Origin: a bacterium
Lineage (GTDB): Bacteria > Patescibacteriota > Patescibacteriia > 2-12-FULL-60-25
DNA: 64,000 bases
Assembly (NCBI GenBank): GCA_021796435.1
Contig: JAJYXM010000016.1
Location: 998,625 to 1,062,624 of the forward strand
Direction of reading: 5' to 3'
A program made the translations under genes and the position numbers. Below, piece after piece: positions 8,815-17,468 of this stretch (within the stretch, counting starts at the first letter, position 1; every line of letters starts with the position of its first letter). The notes beneath the pieces were generated by a model that made no database searches, had not been told where the DNA came from, and saw nothing but the letters and a program-made list of their open reading frames with translations.

Positions 8815-10637
8815 AGGGAAATGTCATCAAGACTTTGGCGATGTCCTGGCTCATAGGACTCTGTTCGATTTGGGTCGTGTTCACTCTCCCACATGTCGCC
8901 TATGCCGCCGACGACTCGGCGAGCGTCAATGCCACCTTCGAACCACTGACGCCCGAACCGCAGATATCCATACCCGGGTTGTCTTTCTCCACGGAACTCA
9001 AGCAGACTACGGTGAACGGCGAACAAAAGCTCCAGATACCCTACATGGCTGAATACTTCGCCGCATTATACAAATACATCATCGGCGCTTCATTGATCGC
9101 GGCGGCCATCATGATGACTTATGGCGGCTTCCTCTATATCTTAGGCGGCAGCATCCAAAGCATCTCGAACGGCAAAGACAAGATAAAACAGGCATTAGTC
9201 GGATTAGCCTTGGTCTTTTCTGCGGTCACCATACTGAATACTTTCAATCCCAACGCGGCGACCGTAAAACCTTTGGACGTGACCCTGATCAAGCCTGATC
9301 CGATCAACAGCTATCTTGGCGCGAATCAGGATGCCCCGCAGACCATGACCGAGCTAGGCATCCAACCAAGAGCCAAGGCGCCGACGAATGTGGCGGTGGG
9401 CGCTCCGCAAACGGGCGATCCAGCCGTAGCGCAAGCCGCCAACGAAAAACCCGATTTGAGCAGCACCGGTCCGACGACACCCGGAGGGCCACAAGGCACA
9501 GTAGTAGGCCAGGCTGTCGCCACGACGGATGAATATGTCCCTCCTCCATCGACTGCGAAATATCCGACTGACCTGAAGATCCCAAAAACCTGTCCAGGCA
9601 GGAATCCGGGGTTCGATGCGCCATCTACATCAAACCCTTACCAAGCGAAAGCCAAAGGCGAACTGGACAAGTTCGTGCTTTTGGGCGGAAGGCCGATCTA
9701 TCCGAAGACGCGGTTAGCCATCCCGTTGGATGAAGCGGCGATCGAGAAATATCTGGAAGAGCAGTCGATAACAGGCGTACCGGCTGGTGCGATAATCGCA
9801 CAGATGCTGACGGAATCTTGGAACACGTGCGTGATAAACAGGCTCTTTTCAGATCCCAAGTCATGTTCGACTTCCGATTTCGTGAAATACCTGAACTTCG
9901 GCGGCATCGGATGCACTGCCGCCCAAGTCCCGGCGAATTCCTGCCCGCACGTCGCTTTCTATCCGGGATTCAACGTCAAAGACAAGAGCGATGTGATCGG
10001 TAAAGGGGGCTGCAGCGATGGTCCGAACAATTTCAACAATGCCGCAGGATCGAATTGCGCCAGCATCTGCGCCAGCTCCAACCAAAACAGCTTCAACAAC
10101 TGCGGCCCGAACTGTTACGCCCAGAAGTCGCATGCCTCGACCGTCGTCAACGGCAAGGAGGTCTGGTTCCCCTCCGTGCAATGCAGCCGCAAATACAACT
10201 CCGCACAGGAATTCCTGAACTCGCATCTCGGATTCGTGAAGTTCTGTCTGCCCTATAACGACAGCGTCTATAAATTCGCCTATTGCATCGGGGCCAGCAC
10301 TTATGCAGGCGTGTCCGGCGACAAAGGCGCGCTCTTGGCCGAGATCATCGAAAGGAACTGCCTGTGCGGAAGCAACGATTCCACGGGATGCAAACGCGAC
10401 CTTGAGTTCGAGAAGCAGCTTTCGCTTAATCTGATAAAAAAACGGAACTTGACTTTATATGGGGCGAAGTGCCTAGAGTACTATGATGCGGCGCACAAAA
10501 AGTGTAAGAAGTATGCATCGTATGACGAGGGTCCGGATTATGACGCCATCATAAAAGCCTTGAGCGAATCCACCAAGGGTGCCCTTAATCCCCGCGAATT
10601 CCCTCAGAACGACGTCATACCGCCTGGCACACAGTAA
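8793..10637 (+). CDS. Pilin-segment protein with glucosaminidase/lysozyme-like domain
   Basis: The frame is open from 8754, but the ATG at 8793 gives a normal signal peptide with a basic n-region (614 residues) and overlaps the upstream gene by 22 bases; an ATG at 8841 is another option. The pilin-type helices lie at about 90-120 and 130-152. The C-terminal half contains 'GAIIAQMLTESWN' with a likely catalytic Glu (residue 341), and a later part ('YKFAYCIGASTYAG') resembles the end of glucosaminidase (FlgJ-type) domains, which cut the glycan strands of peptidoglycan. Extra Cys and Asn-rich stretches are inserted. It is followed two bases later by radA. Confidence 0.7.
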   Translation: MQKSTAIKGNVIKTLAMSWLIGLCSIWVVFTLPHVAYAADDSASVNATFEPLTPEPQISIPGLSFSTELKQTTVNGEQKLQIPYMAEYFAALYKYIIGASLIAAAIMMTYGGFLYILGGSIQSISNGKDKIKQALVGLALVFSAVTILNTFNPNAATVKPLDVTLIKPDPINSYLGANQDAPQTMTELGIQPRAKAPTNVAVGAPQTGDPAVAQAANEKPDLSSTGPTTPGGPQGTVVGQAVATTDEYVPPPSTAKYPTDLKIPKTCPGRNPGFDAPSTSNPYQAKAKGELDKFVLLGGRPIYPKTRLAIPLDEAAIEKYLEEQSITGVPAGAIIAQMLTESWNTCVINRLFSDPKSCSTSDFVKYLNFGGIGCTAAQVPANSCPHVAFYPGFNVKDKSDVIGKGGCSDGPNNFNNAAGSNCASICASSNQNSFNNCGPNCYAQKSHASTVVNGKEVWFPSVQCSRKYNSAQEFLNSHLGFVKFCLPYNDSVYKFAYCIGASTYAGVSGDKGALLAEIIERNCLCGSNDSTGCKRDLEFEKQLSLNLIKKRNLTLYGAKCLEYYDAAHKKCKKYASYDEGPDYDAIIKALSESTKGALNPREFPQNDVIPPGTQ

Positions 10638-10639
10638 GC

Positions 10640-11992
10640 ATGCCCACACCGAAAAACATCTTCATCTGCACCAAATGCGACGCCCAGACCCTGAAATGGT
10701 CCGGGCGCTGTTCGGAATGCGGGGCTTGGGGATCCCTCAAGGAAGGTGCCGAGACTGCCGACGTACCGAGTCAGAGGAAAGCGGGAAAGTCAGGAGAGAT
10801 CAAGACATTCAAAGGCCATACGGCGGAGTCGGCGCAGAGCGAGCTGACCGGAGTCGCAGCGCTGGACGAGGTCCTCGGCGGACTGGTACACGGTTCCGTG
10901 ACGCTGCTCGCCGGCGAACCAGGGATAGGCAAATCCACGCTTTTGGCCCAAGCCGCCATCGCCCTTGCGGCAAGCGGCAAAAAAATCGTCTACGTCACAG
11001 GCGAAGAGTCACCCACGCAGATACATCGCCGCCTGGTCAGATTGGCGCCTGAAATACCCTCTTCCCTTTTCTTCCTGGACCTGACGGATGTGCCGACCAT
11101 CGCCGCGACGATCGAGAAGGAGCGGCCTGACCTGACCATCGTCGATTCAGTGCAGACTTTGCGTACCCCAGAGATGAACGGCGAACCAGGAAGCGTGACG
11201 CAGGTCAAAGCCGGAGCAGCGATCCTGACCGAGGCCGCGAAAAAATTCGGGGCGCCGCTCATGTTGGTAGGCCAAGTGACCAAAGACGGCGACGTCGCCG
11301 GGCCGCGTGTGCTGGAGCACCTGGTGGATAGCGTACTCTTCCTAGAAGGCGACCATGAACATCGCTATCGCATCTTGCGGGCCCTGAAACACCGCTTCGG
11401 TCCGACTGACCAAAGCGCGCTCTTGAGCATGACGGAAAAAGGGTTAGAGACCGTGGTCGATCCGTCGCAGGAACTGCTGCAACACAGGCTATCCGGGATA
11501 CCCGGCTCTGCCGTGACTTGTCTGATCCAAGGACAGAGGCCGATGCTGCTGGAGATACAAGCCCTAACCAACCCTGCCGGCTACGGCACGCCCGTGCGTC
11601 GAGCGACCGGAGTGGATACGAGCCGCTTAGGCATGCTCCTGGCAGTGCTGGCACGGCGTGCAGGAGTCAATGCGCTGGAAAAGGATGTCTACGCGAACGC
11701 TGCCGGCGGAGTCGATGCGCGGGATCCGAGCGCAGATTTGGCCCTAGTCGCAGCCATCGCCAGCGCGACAAAAAACTCGCCCTTGAATCCTCGGCTCGGA
11801 CTGTTCGGCGAGATAGGTTTGGGCGGTGAACTCAGGCCAGTCGGATTACCCGAACTTCGGCTCAAAGAACTGAAGCGCATGGGCTTCGACAGCGCCGTGC
11901 TGCCCAAAGGACAGACGAAAAAATCAGTGGACGGAATAAACATCATCGAAGCCGCTACCCTGGAAGAAGCCTTGAGGTCTTGCGGATTGTAG
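10640..11992 (+). CDS. radA: DNA repair protein RadA
   Basis: The 450-residue protein matches RadA throughout. It has an N-terminal zinc finger (C10, C13, C24, C27), a RecA-type ATPase core with Walker A Gly-Glu-Pro-Gly-Ile-Gly-Lys-Ser-Thr (about 92-100), and a C-terminal Lon-like domain. RadA is a branch-migration helicase that acts with RecA in recombination and transformation. The characteristic Lys-Asn-Arg-Phe-Gly motif is present as Lys-His-Arg-Phe-Gly. It starts two bases after the pilin/glucosaminidase gene, so it probably shares that operon; recG lies head-on downstream. Co-location with pilin-like genes would fit DNA uptake, but this is only suggestive. Confidence 0.97.
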   Translation: MPTPKNIFICTKCDAQTLKWSGRCSECGAWGSLKEGAETADVPSQRKAGKSGEIKTFKGHTAESAQSELTGVAALDEVLGGLVHGSVTLLAGEPGIGKSTLLAQAAIALAASGKKIVYVTGEESPTQIHRRLVRLAPEIPSSLFFLDLTDVPTIAATIEKERPDLTIVDSVQTLRTPEMNGEPGSVTQVKAGAAILTEAAKKFGAPLMLVGQVTKDGDVAGPRVLEHLVDSVLFLEGDHEHRYRILRALKHRFGPTDQSALLSMTEKGLETVVDPSQELLQHRLSGIPGSAVTCLIQGQRPMLLEIQALTNPAGYGTPVRRATGVDTSRLGMLLAVLARRAGVNALEKDVYANAAGGVDARDPSADLALVAAIASATKNSPLNPRLGLFGEIGLGGELRPVGLPELRLKELKRMGFDSAVLPKGQTKKSVDGINIIEAATLEEALRSCGL

Positions 11993-12041
11993 TCGATCCA
12001 GGCCGAAGAAGTGCATTCAGAGCCGGAACAAGGCCAGATCG

Positions 12042-14129
12042 CTATTCCCGATGGCTCGTCTCACGCAACGCATGGATGCGTTGTTTTATTTTCGGGTATC
12101 CGGCCAAATCAGGATCCGTCTGCACGATCCTCTGTGAGATCTCACGCGCCGTAGCCATCAGCTCCAGATCATCCGGACGGGCTGCCTTGAAGATAGGCGC
12201 ACCACTCTGCTGCAGGCCGAGTATATTCCCCGCGCCACGTATCTTCAGGTCTTCTTCGGCGACCTTGAAACCATCATCCGTCCGTTCCAACACGAATAAC
12301 CTATCGGCCATGCCGGCGTCTTCGGAAGCGGCGAGCAGGCAAAAAGATTCATGGGTGGATCGGCCGACGCGGCCGCGCAATTGGTGGAGTTGGGCCAGAC
12401 CGAAGCGTTCCGCGCCTTCGATCAGCATGACGGTCGCATTAGGCACATCGACGCCGACTTCGACGACCGTGGTAGCGACCAGGACATCGCTTTCGCCGCG
12501 CGCGAAGGCCGCCATCGCTTCGTCTTTTTCTGCGCTGGACAAGCGACCGTGCACCATACCGATCTTCAGGTCCTGCAACGGACCCTTGCGCAACCTAAGC
12601 ACCTCTTCCTCGACGCTCTTCACACCGAGTTTGTCCGACTGGTCGATGAGCGGGCAGATGATGAAGGCCTGCCGGCTAGCCGCGACTTGCTTTTGGATCA
12701 GGTCATAGGCGTATTGCCGTCCCGTATCGCCGACGCAGACTTTGGTCATGATCTTCGCCCGACCAACGGGCTTGGTGCGGATGATCGAGACATCCAGATC
12801 GCCGAGCATGGTCAAGGTCAACGAACGCGGGATGGGCGTCGCGGTCATCGAGAGAAGATGCGGCACTTTCCCGTCTTCTCGCGCATCGACGACGAGCGTC
12901 TCGCGTTGCGCCACGCCGAAACGGTGCTGTTCATCGATCACCGCAAGCGCCAAATCCGGAGGCGCACTGCCGCGCACCAACAGGGCATGCGTACCGACGG
13001 CGACGGTCCGACCTTGAGCCAAGACCTCACGCGCTTCGCTCGCCGTCAGCTTGCGCTCATCTCCGTCTTGGTAGGCGAAACGCGCGGAAGCGGTCAGGAG
13101 GACCAAAGGGATGTGATGCGGCGCCAACAGGCGTCTCAAGGTTTGGGCGTGTTGTTTGGCCAAGATGTCAGTCGGCGCCATGATGGCCGCCGAATGACCG
13201 GACCGATGGACGAGCGCAGCCAGCATGGCCGCCACAACGGTCTTACCGCTGCCGACGTCGCCTTGAAGCAGGCGGCGCATCGGCCTTTCCGCAGACATGT
13301 CCTGTACGGCGGCCCAAACGGCTTTCTTCTGGTCAGGCGTCAACTCGAAAGGCAAGGAAGAGACGAATTTCTTGGCGAAATTCTCGTCAAAGGCGACGAG
13401 CGGCGCACCGGCCACATCAGCTTCGCGACGAGCGGTGCGCAGCGCGAGTTGGTACGACAAAAGCTCATCGAAAGCCAAGCGTCGCCTCCCCTGCTCGGCC
13501 TGTTCCAACGATTCCGGAGCGTGTACGAAGCGGTAGGCCTGCCCCAATCCGGGCAGAGCCGTCTCTTTGCGCAGGTCTTCGTCCAGCCAATCTTCCGGAG
13601 GTTCGAGTTCGGACAGCGCTTGCTTGATGATACGGCGCAGATTCTTCTGCTTGACGCCGCCGGAGAGCGGATAGACCGGAGCGATGTTGCCGGCGGCGAC
13701 GGTCTCGGCATCGATCGGTTCCCACAAAGGAGAAGTGAAGCCTTTACCGAAGCGCGGACGCATGGTTACGGCGCCGGAGATGAAGATCTCGTCACCGGCT
13801 TTCAGCTGCTTCAGCAGCCATGGCTGATTGAACCACGTCACGCCGATAGAACCGCTGTCGTCAGAGACCTTAGCGCGGATCAAGGTGAAGCGCCGGCGGA
13901 ATGTCGGCGCCTGTTTTATCTCGTCTATCGTGACTTTGATGGTGACCGGCTCATTCAAGACGAGATCGGATATCTTGGTCAGGTTCGAATAATCGTCATA
14001 GCGACGCGGCAAAAGACTGAGCAGCTCGCCGATTCCGGCTGCATCCAGAGATTTCAACATCTTCCTGTCGTAAGACGACAGGCTGTGGATATAGGTGACC
14101 GGATCATCCCAATGCAACATATTAGCCAT
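12042..14129 (-). CDS. recG: ATP-dependent DNA helicase RecG
   Basis: This is a full-length RecG of about 695 residues. It has an N-terminal wedge/OB region, Walker A 'GDVGSGKT', helicase motif II Asp-Glu-Gln-His, motif III 'SMTATPIPRSL', and the C-terminal 'QLRGRVGR' and TRG-like region. RecG remodels stalled forks and Holliday junctions. The frame could start at a TTG at 14162, but the ATG at 14129 (or 14120) gives the usual short N-terminus. It is transcribed away from the pilin gene at 14187 and converges with radA; I see no clear terminator in the 49 bases between radA and recG. Confidence 0.97.
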   Translation of the reverse strand: MANMLHWDDPVTYIHSLSSYDRKMLKSLDAAGIGELLSLLPRRYDDYSNLTKISDLVLNEPVTIKVTIDEIKQAPTFRRRFTLIRAKVSDDSGSIGVTWFNQPWLLKQLKAGDEIFISGAVTMRPRFGKGFTSPLWEPIDAETVAAGNIAPVYPLSGGVKQKNLRRIIKQALSELEPPEDWLDEDLRKETALPGLGQAYRFVHAPESLEQAEQGRRRLAFDELLSYQLALRTARREADVAGAPLVAFDENFAKKFVSSLPFELTPDQKKAVWAAVQDMSAERPMRRLLQGDVGSGKTVVAAMLAALVHRSGHSAAIMAPTDILAKQHAQTLRRLLAPHHIPLVLLTASARFAYQDGDERKLTASEAREVLAQGRTVAVGTHALLVRGSAPPDLALAVIDEQHRFGVAQRETLVVDAREDGKVPHLLSMTATPIPRSLTLTMLGDLDVSIIRTKPVGRAKIMTKVCVGDTGRQYAYDLIQKQVAASRQAFIICPLIDQSDKLGVKSVEEEVLRLRKGPLQDLKIGMVHGRLSSAEKDEAMAAFARGESDVLVATTVVEVGVDVPNATVMLIEGAERFGLAQLHQLRGRVGRSTHESFCLLAASEDAGMADRLFVLERTDDGFKVAEEDLKIRGAGNILGLQQSGAPIFKAARPDDLELMATAREISQRIVQTDPDLAGYPKIKQRIHALRETSHRE

Positions 14130-14172
14130 ATCATTGTTACATTTTAATCTAGAAAAACACAATATTTTAGGC

Positions 14173-14178
14173 TATACT
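14173..14178 (+). promoter_or_regulatory. -10 box TATACT for the gene at 14187
   Basis: TATACT lies eight bases before the ATG at 14187, again too close for a normal leader. If the ATG at 14235 is used instead, the leader would be about 50 bases and would hold the AAAGGAAG ribosome binding site before it. Confidence 0.45.
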
Positions 14179-14186
14179 GACTTAAG

Positions 14187-15986
14187 ATGGACGGACGCCG
14201 TGCGGAATCATTTGTGGATCTCCAAAGGAAGACCATGTTTGTGGTTATCGCCTGTTTTTGGCTGTTGGCGCCGACGGTTGCGCTGGCAGATACGTGCTGC
14301 AAATGCAGCGTCACCGTCGCGCCTAACGACGTCTACTGCCTGACAGGCCCGGAGGATTCCTGCAGCAACCTGATGGCGAACAGCACAAACAGCGCCGACG
14401 TCAAAGGTAAAGTCACCTGTTCGGAAAAGCTGACTCCCGCCCAATGCAAGATCGTCGCAGAAGGCGGTATGTGCAAGATCGCTCCGGCGACAGCCTCGGC
14501 GTTCGTGCCTCCGACGAGCGCAAATCCGCAAGAAAGCACCGATACCTACACCCTGACCACGCCTAAGTTGAACGTACCGATCCCAGGCCTGACGCTATCG
14601 GAAGATATCAAGGTCGTCGGTGGAGAAAAGGTACAGATCCCCTACCTCGCCCAATATATAGCCGGCATCTACAGATACATCATCGCCTTGTCGGTGGTCG
14701 CGGCGGCCATCATGATCACGTACGGCGGTTTCCTGTACATCGTGGGCGGAACATTCACCCAGGTTAAAAAAGGAACGGGCGTAATCAAAGATGCCATCGC
14801 CGGGCTGTTCATCGTCTTCGCGGCCTACATCATACTCTTCACGCTTAACGAGAACCTCCTGAAGAGCAATCAGGCGCTGTCCATAGACACGGTCAAGAAA
14901 GATCAGATCCAGCTAGACACGGTCAGCATCGGCGACTATTGGACCATCCTTTCGAAAAATTTGCCGAAAGGTACCGGACAGATGACGGGCAAGGAAAAAG
15001 CACCCTCTAGCCAGCAACAAGCTACCGTTCCGGGACAAGCTCCAGCGCCTCCGGCAAATGCCCCCAAGGGAAACAAGTGGACTGCGGACAAATGCACATT
15101 CGACCTGAACCAGTTCAAGTTGCCGACACAGGAGTCGATCTACAAATGCGCCATCAAGATCGCCCAAGAGTTGGGCGTGGAACCATGCATCGCCGTGGTC
15201 ATCATCAACAATGAATCATGGGCCGCCCTGCCAAATGCAGTCGGCTATGATGAGAATGCACCGAACGGCATACCTAGACTACCGTTCCTGCGAAGCAGCA
15301 AATACAGCTATCCGAAAGACGGCAGCAACGGCTTTTCTCCTCCTCCAGGCATACCGCCTGAATGCGGCAAAGCCGCGCTCAAAGCGCAAGGCTATAGTGA
15401 TGATGCGATCGTCGATATCATCGACAAATGCGATACGGCACGCAATTCCAAGATCTACAATAACGATGCCCAGAACTTCGACCCCACGAAAGACGACTTG
15501 GGCCTGACTTGGGGCACGTATAGCCGCGGCGTAGGTCTGATGCAGACTACGATTTTCGGGAAAAGCAGCTGGTGCCAGGGCAGCACCCCGTCAGCAAAAA
15601 TCGGCACAGAATGTTTCACTGCCGGACAACTCGTCAATCCAGAGGTCAATATCCGAGCAGGACTTCTTGAGGTCAAAGCCAACATGAATCTAGGCCTGGA
15701 AGGCATGTATAAGGCGTGGAACCAAAGCAAGGCGTATAACCAACAGCTTGTCGCCCAAACACAGTCATGCATGACAAGCGGACGCAATCCGCTCGAGTTC
15801 ATGAAAAGCACCAACATCTGTCGTGGCGACGTGCCCTTGTCTAAATCAGGGTGCAAGGAAGAAGCGGCACGGCGTAAAGAGGCTAACAAAACAGCTGCTC
15901 CGGATGACATCAAGGCAAGCGTGAATTGCGACGTCGGATGTTATGATCCGAGGTATCCGGTAAAACAATCCATGATCGCACCCTAG
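14187..15986 (+). CDS. Pilin-segment protein with lytic transglycosylase-like domain
   Basis: The 599-residue protein has a signal peptide, the Cys-rich module (about 36-98), the helix pair (about 160-187 and 198-220), a Gln/Ala/Pro linker and a C-terminal domain that fits lytic transglycosylases of the SLT type. That domain has Glu343 in 'VIINNESW' and the 'RGVGLMQT' block (about 447-454), with a later 'AGLLEVKANM' helix. Such enzymes cleave peptidoglycan glycan strands. Two starts are possible. ATG 14187 gives a basic n-region and sits just after a -10 box. ATG 14235 has a good ribosome binding site (AAAGGAAG, four bases upstream) but an uncharged signal peptide. The gene is divergent from recG. 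Confidence 0.8.
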   Translation: MDGRRAESFVDLQRKTMFVVIACFWLLAPTVALADTCCKCSVTVAPNDVYCLTGPEDSCSNLMANSTNSADVKGKVTCSEKLTPAQCKIVAEGGMCKIAPATASAFVPPTSANPQESTDTYTLTTPKLNVPIPGLTLSEDIKVVGGEKVQIPYLAQYIAGIYRYIIALSVVAAAIMITYGGFLYIVGGTFTQVKKGTGVIKDAIAGLFIVFAAYIILFTLNENLLKSNQALSIDTVKKDQIQLDTVSIGDYWTILSKNLPKGTGQMTGKEKAPSSQQQATVPGQAPAPPANAPKGNKWTADKCTFDLNQFKLPTQESIYKCAIKIAQELGVEPCIAVVIINNESWAALPNAVGYDENAPNGIPRLPFLRSSKYSYPKDGSNGFSPPPGIPPECGKAALKAQGYSDDAIVDIIDKCDTARNSKIYNNDAQNFDPTKDDLGLTWGTYSRGVGLMQTTIFGKSSWCQGSTPSAKIGTECFTAGQLVNPEVNIRAGLLEVKANMNLGLEGMYKAWNQSKAYNQQLVAQTQSCMTSGRNPLEFMKSTNICRGDVPLSKSGCKEEAARRKEANKTAAPDDIKASVNCDVGCYDPRYPVKQSMIAP

Positions 15987-16045
15987 AGAAAGCAAAACTT
16001 CCGTTTCCCCGATCCCCTTCCAGTTCTCATCGTCTCACACAGAAA

Positions 16046-16063
16046 AACCGCCTGACGGCGGTT
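16046..16063 (+). terminator. Hairpin terminator after the 14187 gene
   Basis: A seven-base-pair stem (AACCGCC/GGCGGTT, loop TGAC) follows the stop codon by about 60 bases. The T-rich tail is short (TTATT), so efficiency is uncertain. Confidence 0.5.
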
Positions 16064-16070
16064 ATTCCTA

Positions 16071-16153
16071 TGGTGCGACCGAGACGATTCGAATCCCGGT
16101 GTTAACCGGGACAGGCCGTCTGACCTGTCCGGTCGATACCGGACCGCTCTATC
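16071..16153 (-). repeat. 3' fragment of a tRNA-Arg-derived repeat
   Basis: Bases 16076-16153 are, by eye, identical to 16674-16751. Read on the minus strand the segment has the tRNA-Arg T-arm and acceptor 3' half ending in CCA, but lacks the 5' acceptor and most of the D arm. It carries an insert of about 23 bases within the T loop region and a palindromic anticodon-arm region. The missing 5' part is replaced by the GIY-YIG gene, which reads into the repeat and stops inside it. Confidence 0.7.
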
Positions 16154-16407
16154 ATTAGCGATGGGTTCATCTCGGCCAATTTTTTGACCATCAACCTGTC
16201 TTTCCATGACTTGATTCTGGTCTCAAGTTTACGCGCATCCTGCAACGCAGGACAGGGAATGCAACCAATGATCTTCCAGGGGCGCCCTGTTCTCGTAGAG
16301 ACTACATGCCCGCGTGCGTGTTCGGAATAACGACGCTCCAAGTTATTGGTCGAGCCTACGTAATAGCGGTCGAGTCTTGGCGAAAACAGGATATATACGT
16401 AGCCCAT
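16102..16407 (-). CDS. GIY-YIG nuclease-domain protein
   Basis: A 101-residue protein with the GIY-YIG core: 'YVYILFS' then 'YYVGSTNNLERR', and 'HARGHV', ending with the typical Lys-rich helix. The frame is open to 16443, but ATG 16407 gives the usual family start. Proteins of this size (UPF0213/YhbQ-like) are small single-domain nucleases of poorly known role. The last 17 or so residues are unusual. They are encoded by the tRNA-Arg-derived repeat at 16071-16153, and the stop codon lies in that repeat. The gene may therefore be 3'-altered by a recombination event between tRNA-like repeats, or it may be a mobile nuclease inserted into one. Confidence 0.75.
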   Translation of the reverse strand: MGYVYILFSPRLDRYYVGSTNNLERRYSEHARGHVVSTRTGRPWKIIGCIPCPALQDARKLETRIKSWKDRLMVKKLAEMNPSLMIERSGIDRTGQTACPG

Positions 16408-16470
16408 AAGAATACCGCTGCCATAGACCGGTAGATAAGTCAAACCCTCGGCTTGCGTCGAGGGTTTGCA

Positions 16471-16547
16471 TGGTGCGACCGAGACGATTCGAACGTCTGA
16501 CCTCCTCCTTCGCAGGGAGGCGCTCTATCCAGCTGAGCTACGGCCGC
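16471..16547 (-). tRNA. tRNA-Arg (anticodon GCG)
   Basis: A complete 77-base cloverleaf with encoded CCA. The acceptor GCGGCCG pairs with CGGTCGC (one G-T), the anticodon stem CCTCC/GGAGG closes the loop CTGCGAA (anticodon GCG, reading CGC), and the T loop is TTCGAAT. Most bacteria read CGC with an ACG (inosine) tRNA, so a GCG anticodon is noteworthy. Confidence 0.9.
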
Positions 16548-16573
16548 ATGAGGGATTTTATTTTATACGAGCT

Positions 16574-16644
16574 GCAACCGAGAGGATAGGAGGTCTGACC
16601 TTCCCGGTTCCACCGGGACGCATATCCAGCTGAGCTACGGCCGC
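16574..16644 (-). pseudogene. Degenerate tRNA-Arg-like copy
   Basis: It has the same 5' half as the real tRNA-Arg (GCGGCCGTAGCTCAGCTGG), and the 3' end CGGTTGC still pairs with the acceptor 5' strand. The D stem lacks a base, the T arm is degraded without a TTCGAAT loop, and the anticodon stem-loop is replaced by TCCCG/CGGGA around GTGGAAC. If read, the anticodon would be GGA, on a non-Ser body without a long variable arm. It is more likely a relic than a working tRNA. Confidence 0.6.
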
Positions 16645-16672
16645 ATGATATTTGACTTGCTTTCTTAAAGAT

Positions 16673-16769
16673 CCGACCGAGACGATTCGAATCCCGGTGT
16701 TAACCGGGACAGGCCGTCTGACCTGTCCGGTCGATACCGGACCGCTCTATCCAGCTGAGCTACGGCCGC
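16673..16769 (-). pseudogene. tRNA-Arg-like repeat with insertion in the T arm
   Basis: The 5' acceptor and D arm match the tRNA-Arg at 16471. The anticodon region is an 18-base palindrome (GTCCGG...CCGGAC) that cannot form a 5-bp stem with a 7-base loop. About 23 extra bases forming a further hairpin (TCCCGG...CCGGGA) interrupt the T arm. The end lacks CCA. The 78-base core is repeated at 16076-16153. Confidence 0.6.
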
Positions 16770-16789
16770 GAAATCAATGTCGAATGCCG

Positions 16790-16852
16790 AATTACGAATG
16801 ACGAATCGGTTCAAGACTCTCCAGCCCAAATTCGTCATTTGGCATTCGTAAT
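16790..16852. repeat. Imperfect inverted repeat
   Basis: The arms 16790-16806 (AATTACGAATGACGAAT) and 16830-16852 are inverted copies apart from a short insertion in the right arm. They lie just downstream of the minus-strand gene ending at 16858. There is no T tract, so a terminator role is uncertain; it may be a dispersed palindromic repeat. Confidence 0.5.
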
Positions 16853-16857
16853 TATCC

Positions 16858-17364
16858 TTAAAGCTTCAGCAGCCGTGCGACAATATCAGAATAATGCTCA
16901 TCTTGCAAGTCCAGATCCTCGGTCAGATATTGCCTCAAATGGTTGCGCAAAGCCACCGGGTCCTCATCCTCCAGCGAGATACGAAGCCTAGGATGACGGA
17001 AGCTGTTGGGTTCGACGTACAGTATCTTGGTCTGAGGCGGTTGGTAGATGATGGCGAAATTGTGGAGTTCGTCGAAACGGAACAGACGGCCGTCATAGAC
17101 TATGCCGTTATCGCCTATCTGGATCAGGATCTTGCGCGCTTTCTGCTCGCCGGCGATTACCAGGATGATGGCGGTGAGCAGGATGATGAAAGCGAACAGA
17201 TAGTTCGCCGTGTAGATGGCATATCCGGTCAAAGAAAGCACAGCGATCCCCATCCAGAGGTACCAACGCGGCCCACGATTCTGGAGTTCCCAAGCCGGCG
17301 CTTCCCAGACGAAAGCCTCCTGGGATTGCGCCATCTGATCCAAAAATTCCTTGCTGTATGGCAT
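16858..17364 (-). CDS. Membrane protein with cytoplasmic domain (DUF5673-like)
   Basis: The 168-residue protein has a short N-terminal region, two adjacent membrane helices (about 35-55 and 57-75), and a C-terminal domain beginning 'ILIQIGDNGIVYDGRLFRFDEL'. The helix pair followed by a small beta-rich domain resembles the DUF5673 group of short bacterial membrane proteins; the match is from memory of the general pattern. No catalytic residues are evident. A TATACT box (17380-17375) lies ten bases before the ATG, indicating its own, probably leaderless, transcript. Confidence 0.65.
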   Translation of the reverse strand: MPYSKEFLDQMAQSQEAFVWEAPAWELQNRGPRWYLWMGIAVLSLTGYAIYTANYLFAFIILLTAIILVIAGEQKARKILIQIGDNGIVYDGRLFRFDELHNFAIIYQPPQTKILYVEPNSFRHPRLRISLEDEDPVALRNHLRQYLTEDLDLQDEHYSDIVARLLKL

Positions 17365-17374
17365 ATTCGGTTAG

Positions 17375-17380
17375 AGTATA
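17375..17380 (-). promoter_or_regulatory. -10 box TATACT for the gene starting at 17364
   Basis: On the minus strand TATACT is followed after ten bases by ATG. The -35 region is poor. It fits the leaderless pattern seen for several other genes in the window. Confidence 0.45.
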
Positions 17381-17468
17381 GCATTTTCACCCGACATCAT
17401 CGAATCATCTTTGACAGCACCAATATCGAGCAATATCATTAGCATGTTAATTCATCGAACCAAAAAGT

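Noticed and set aside
12351-14147. A 598-codon open frame on the plus strand
   Set aside because: It lies antisense to recG, is rich in Arg/His/Asp without any domain, and is a shadow frame caused by high GC and codon bias.
16574-16644. A functional tRNA-Ser with anticodon GGA
   Set aside because: It lacks a long variable arm and a proper T arm, and its 5' half is that of tRNA-Arg.
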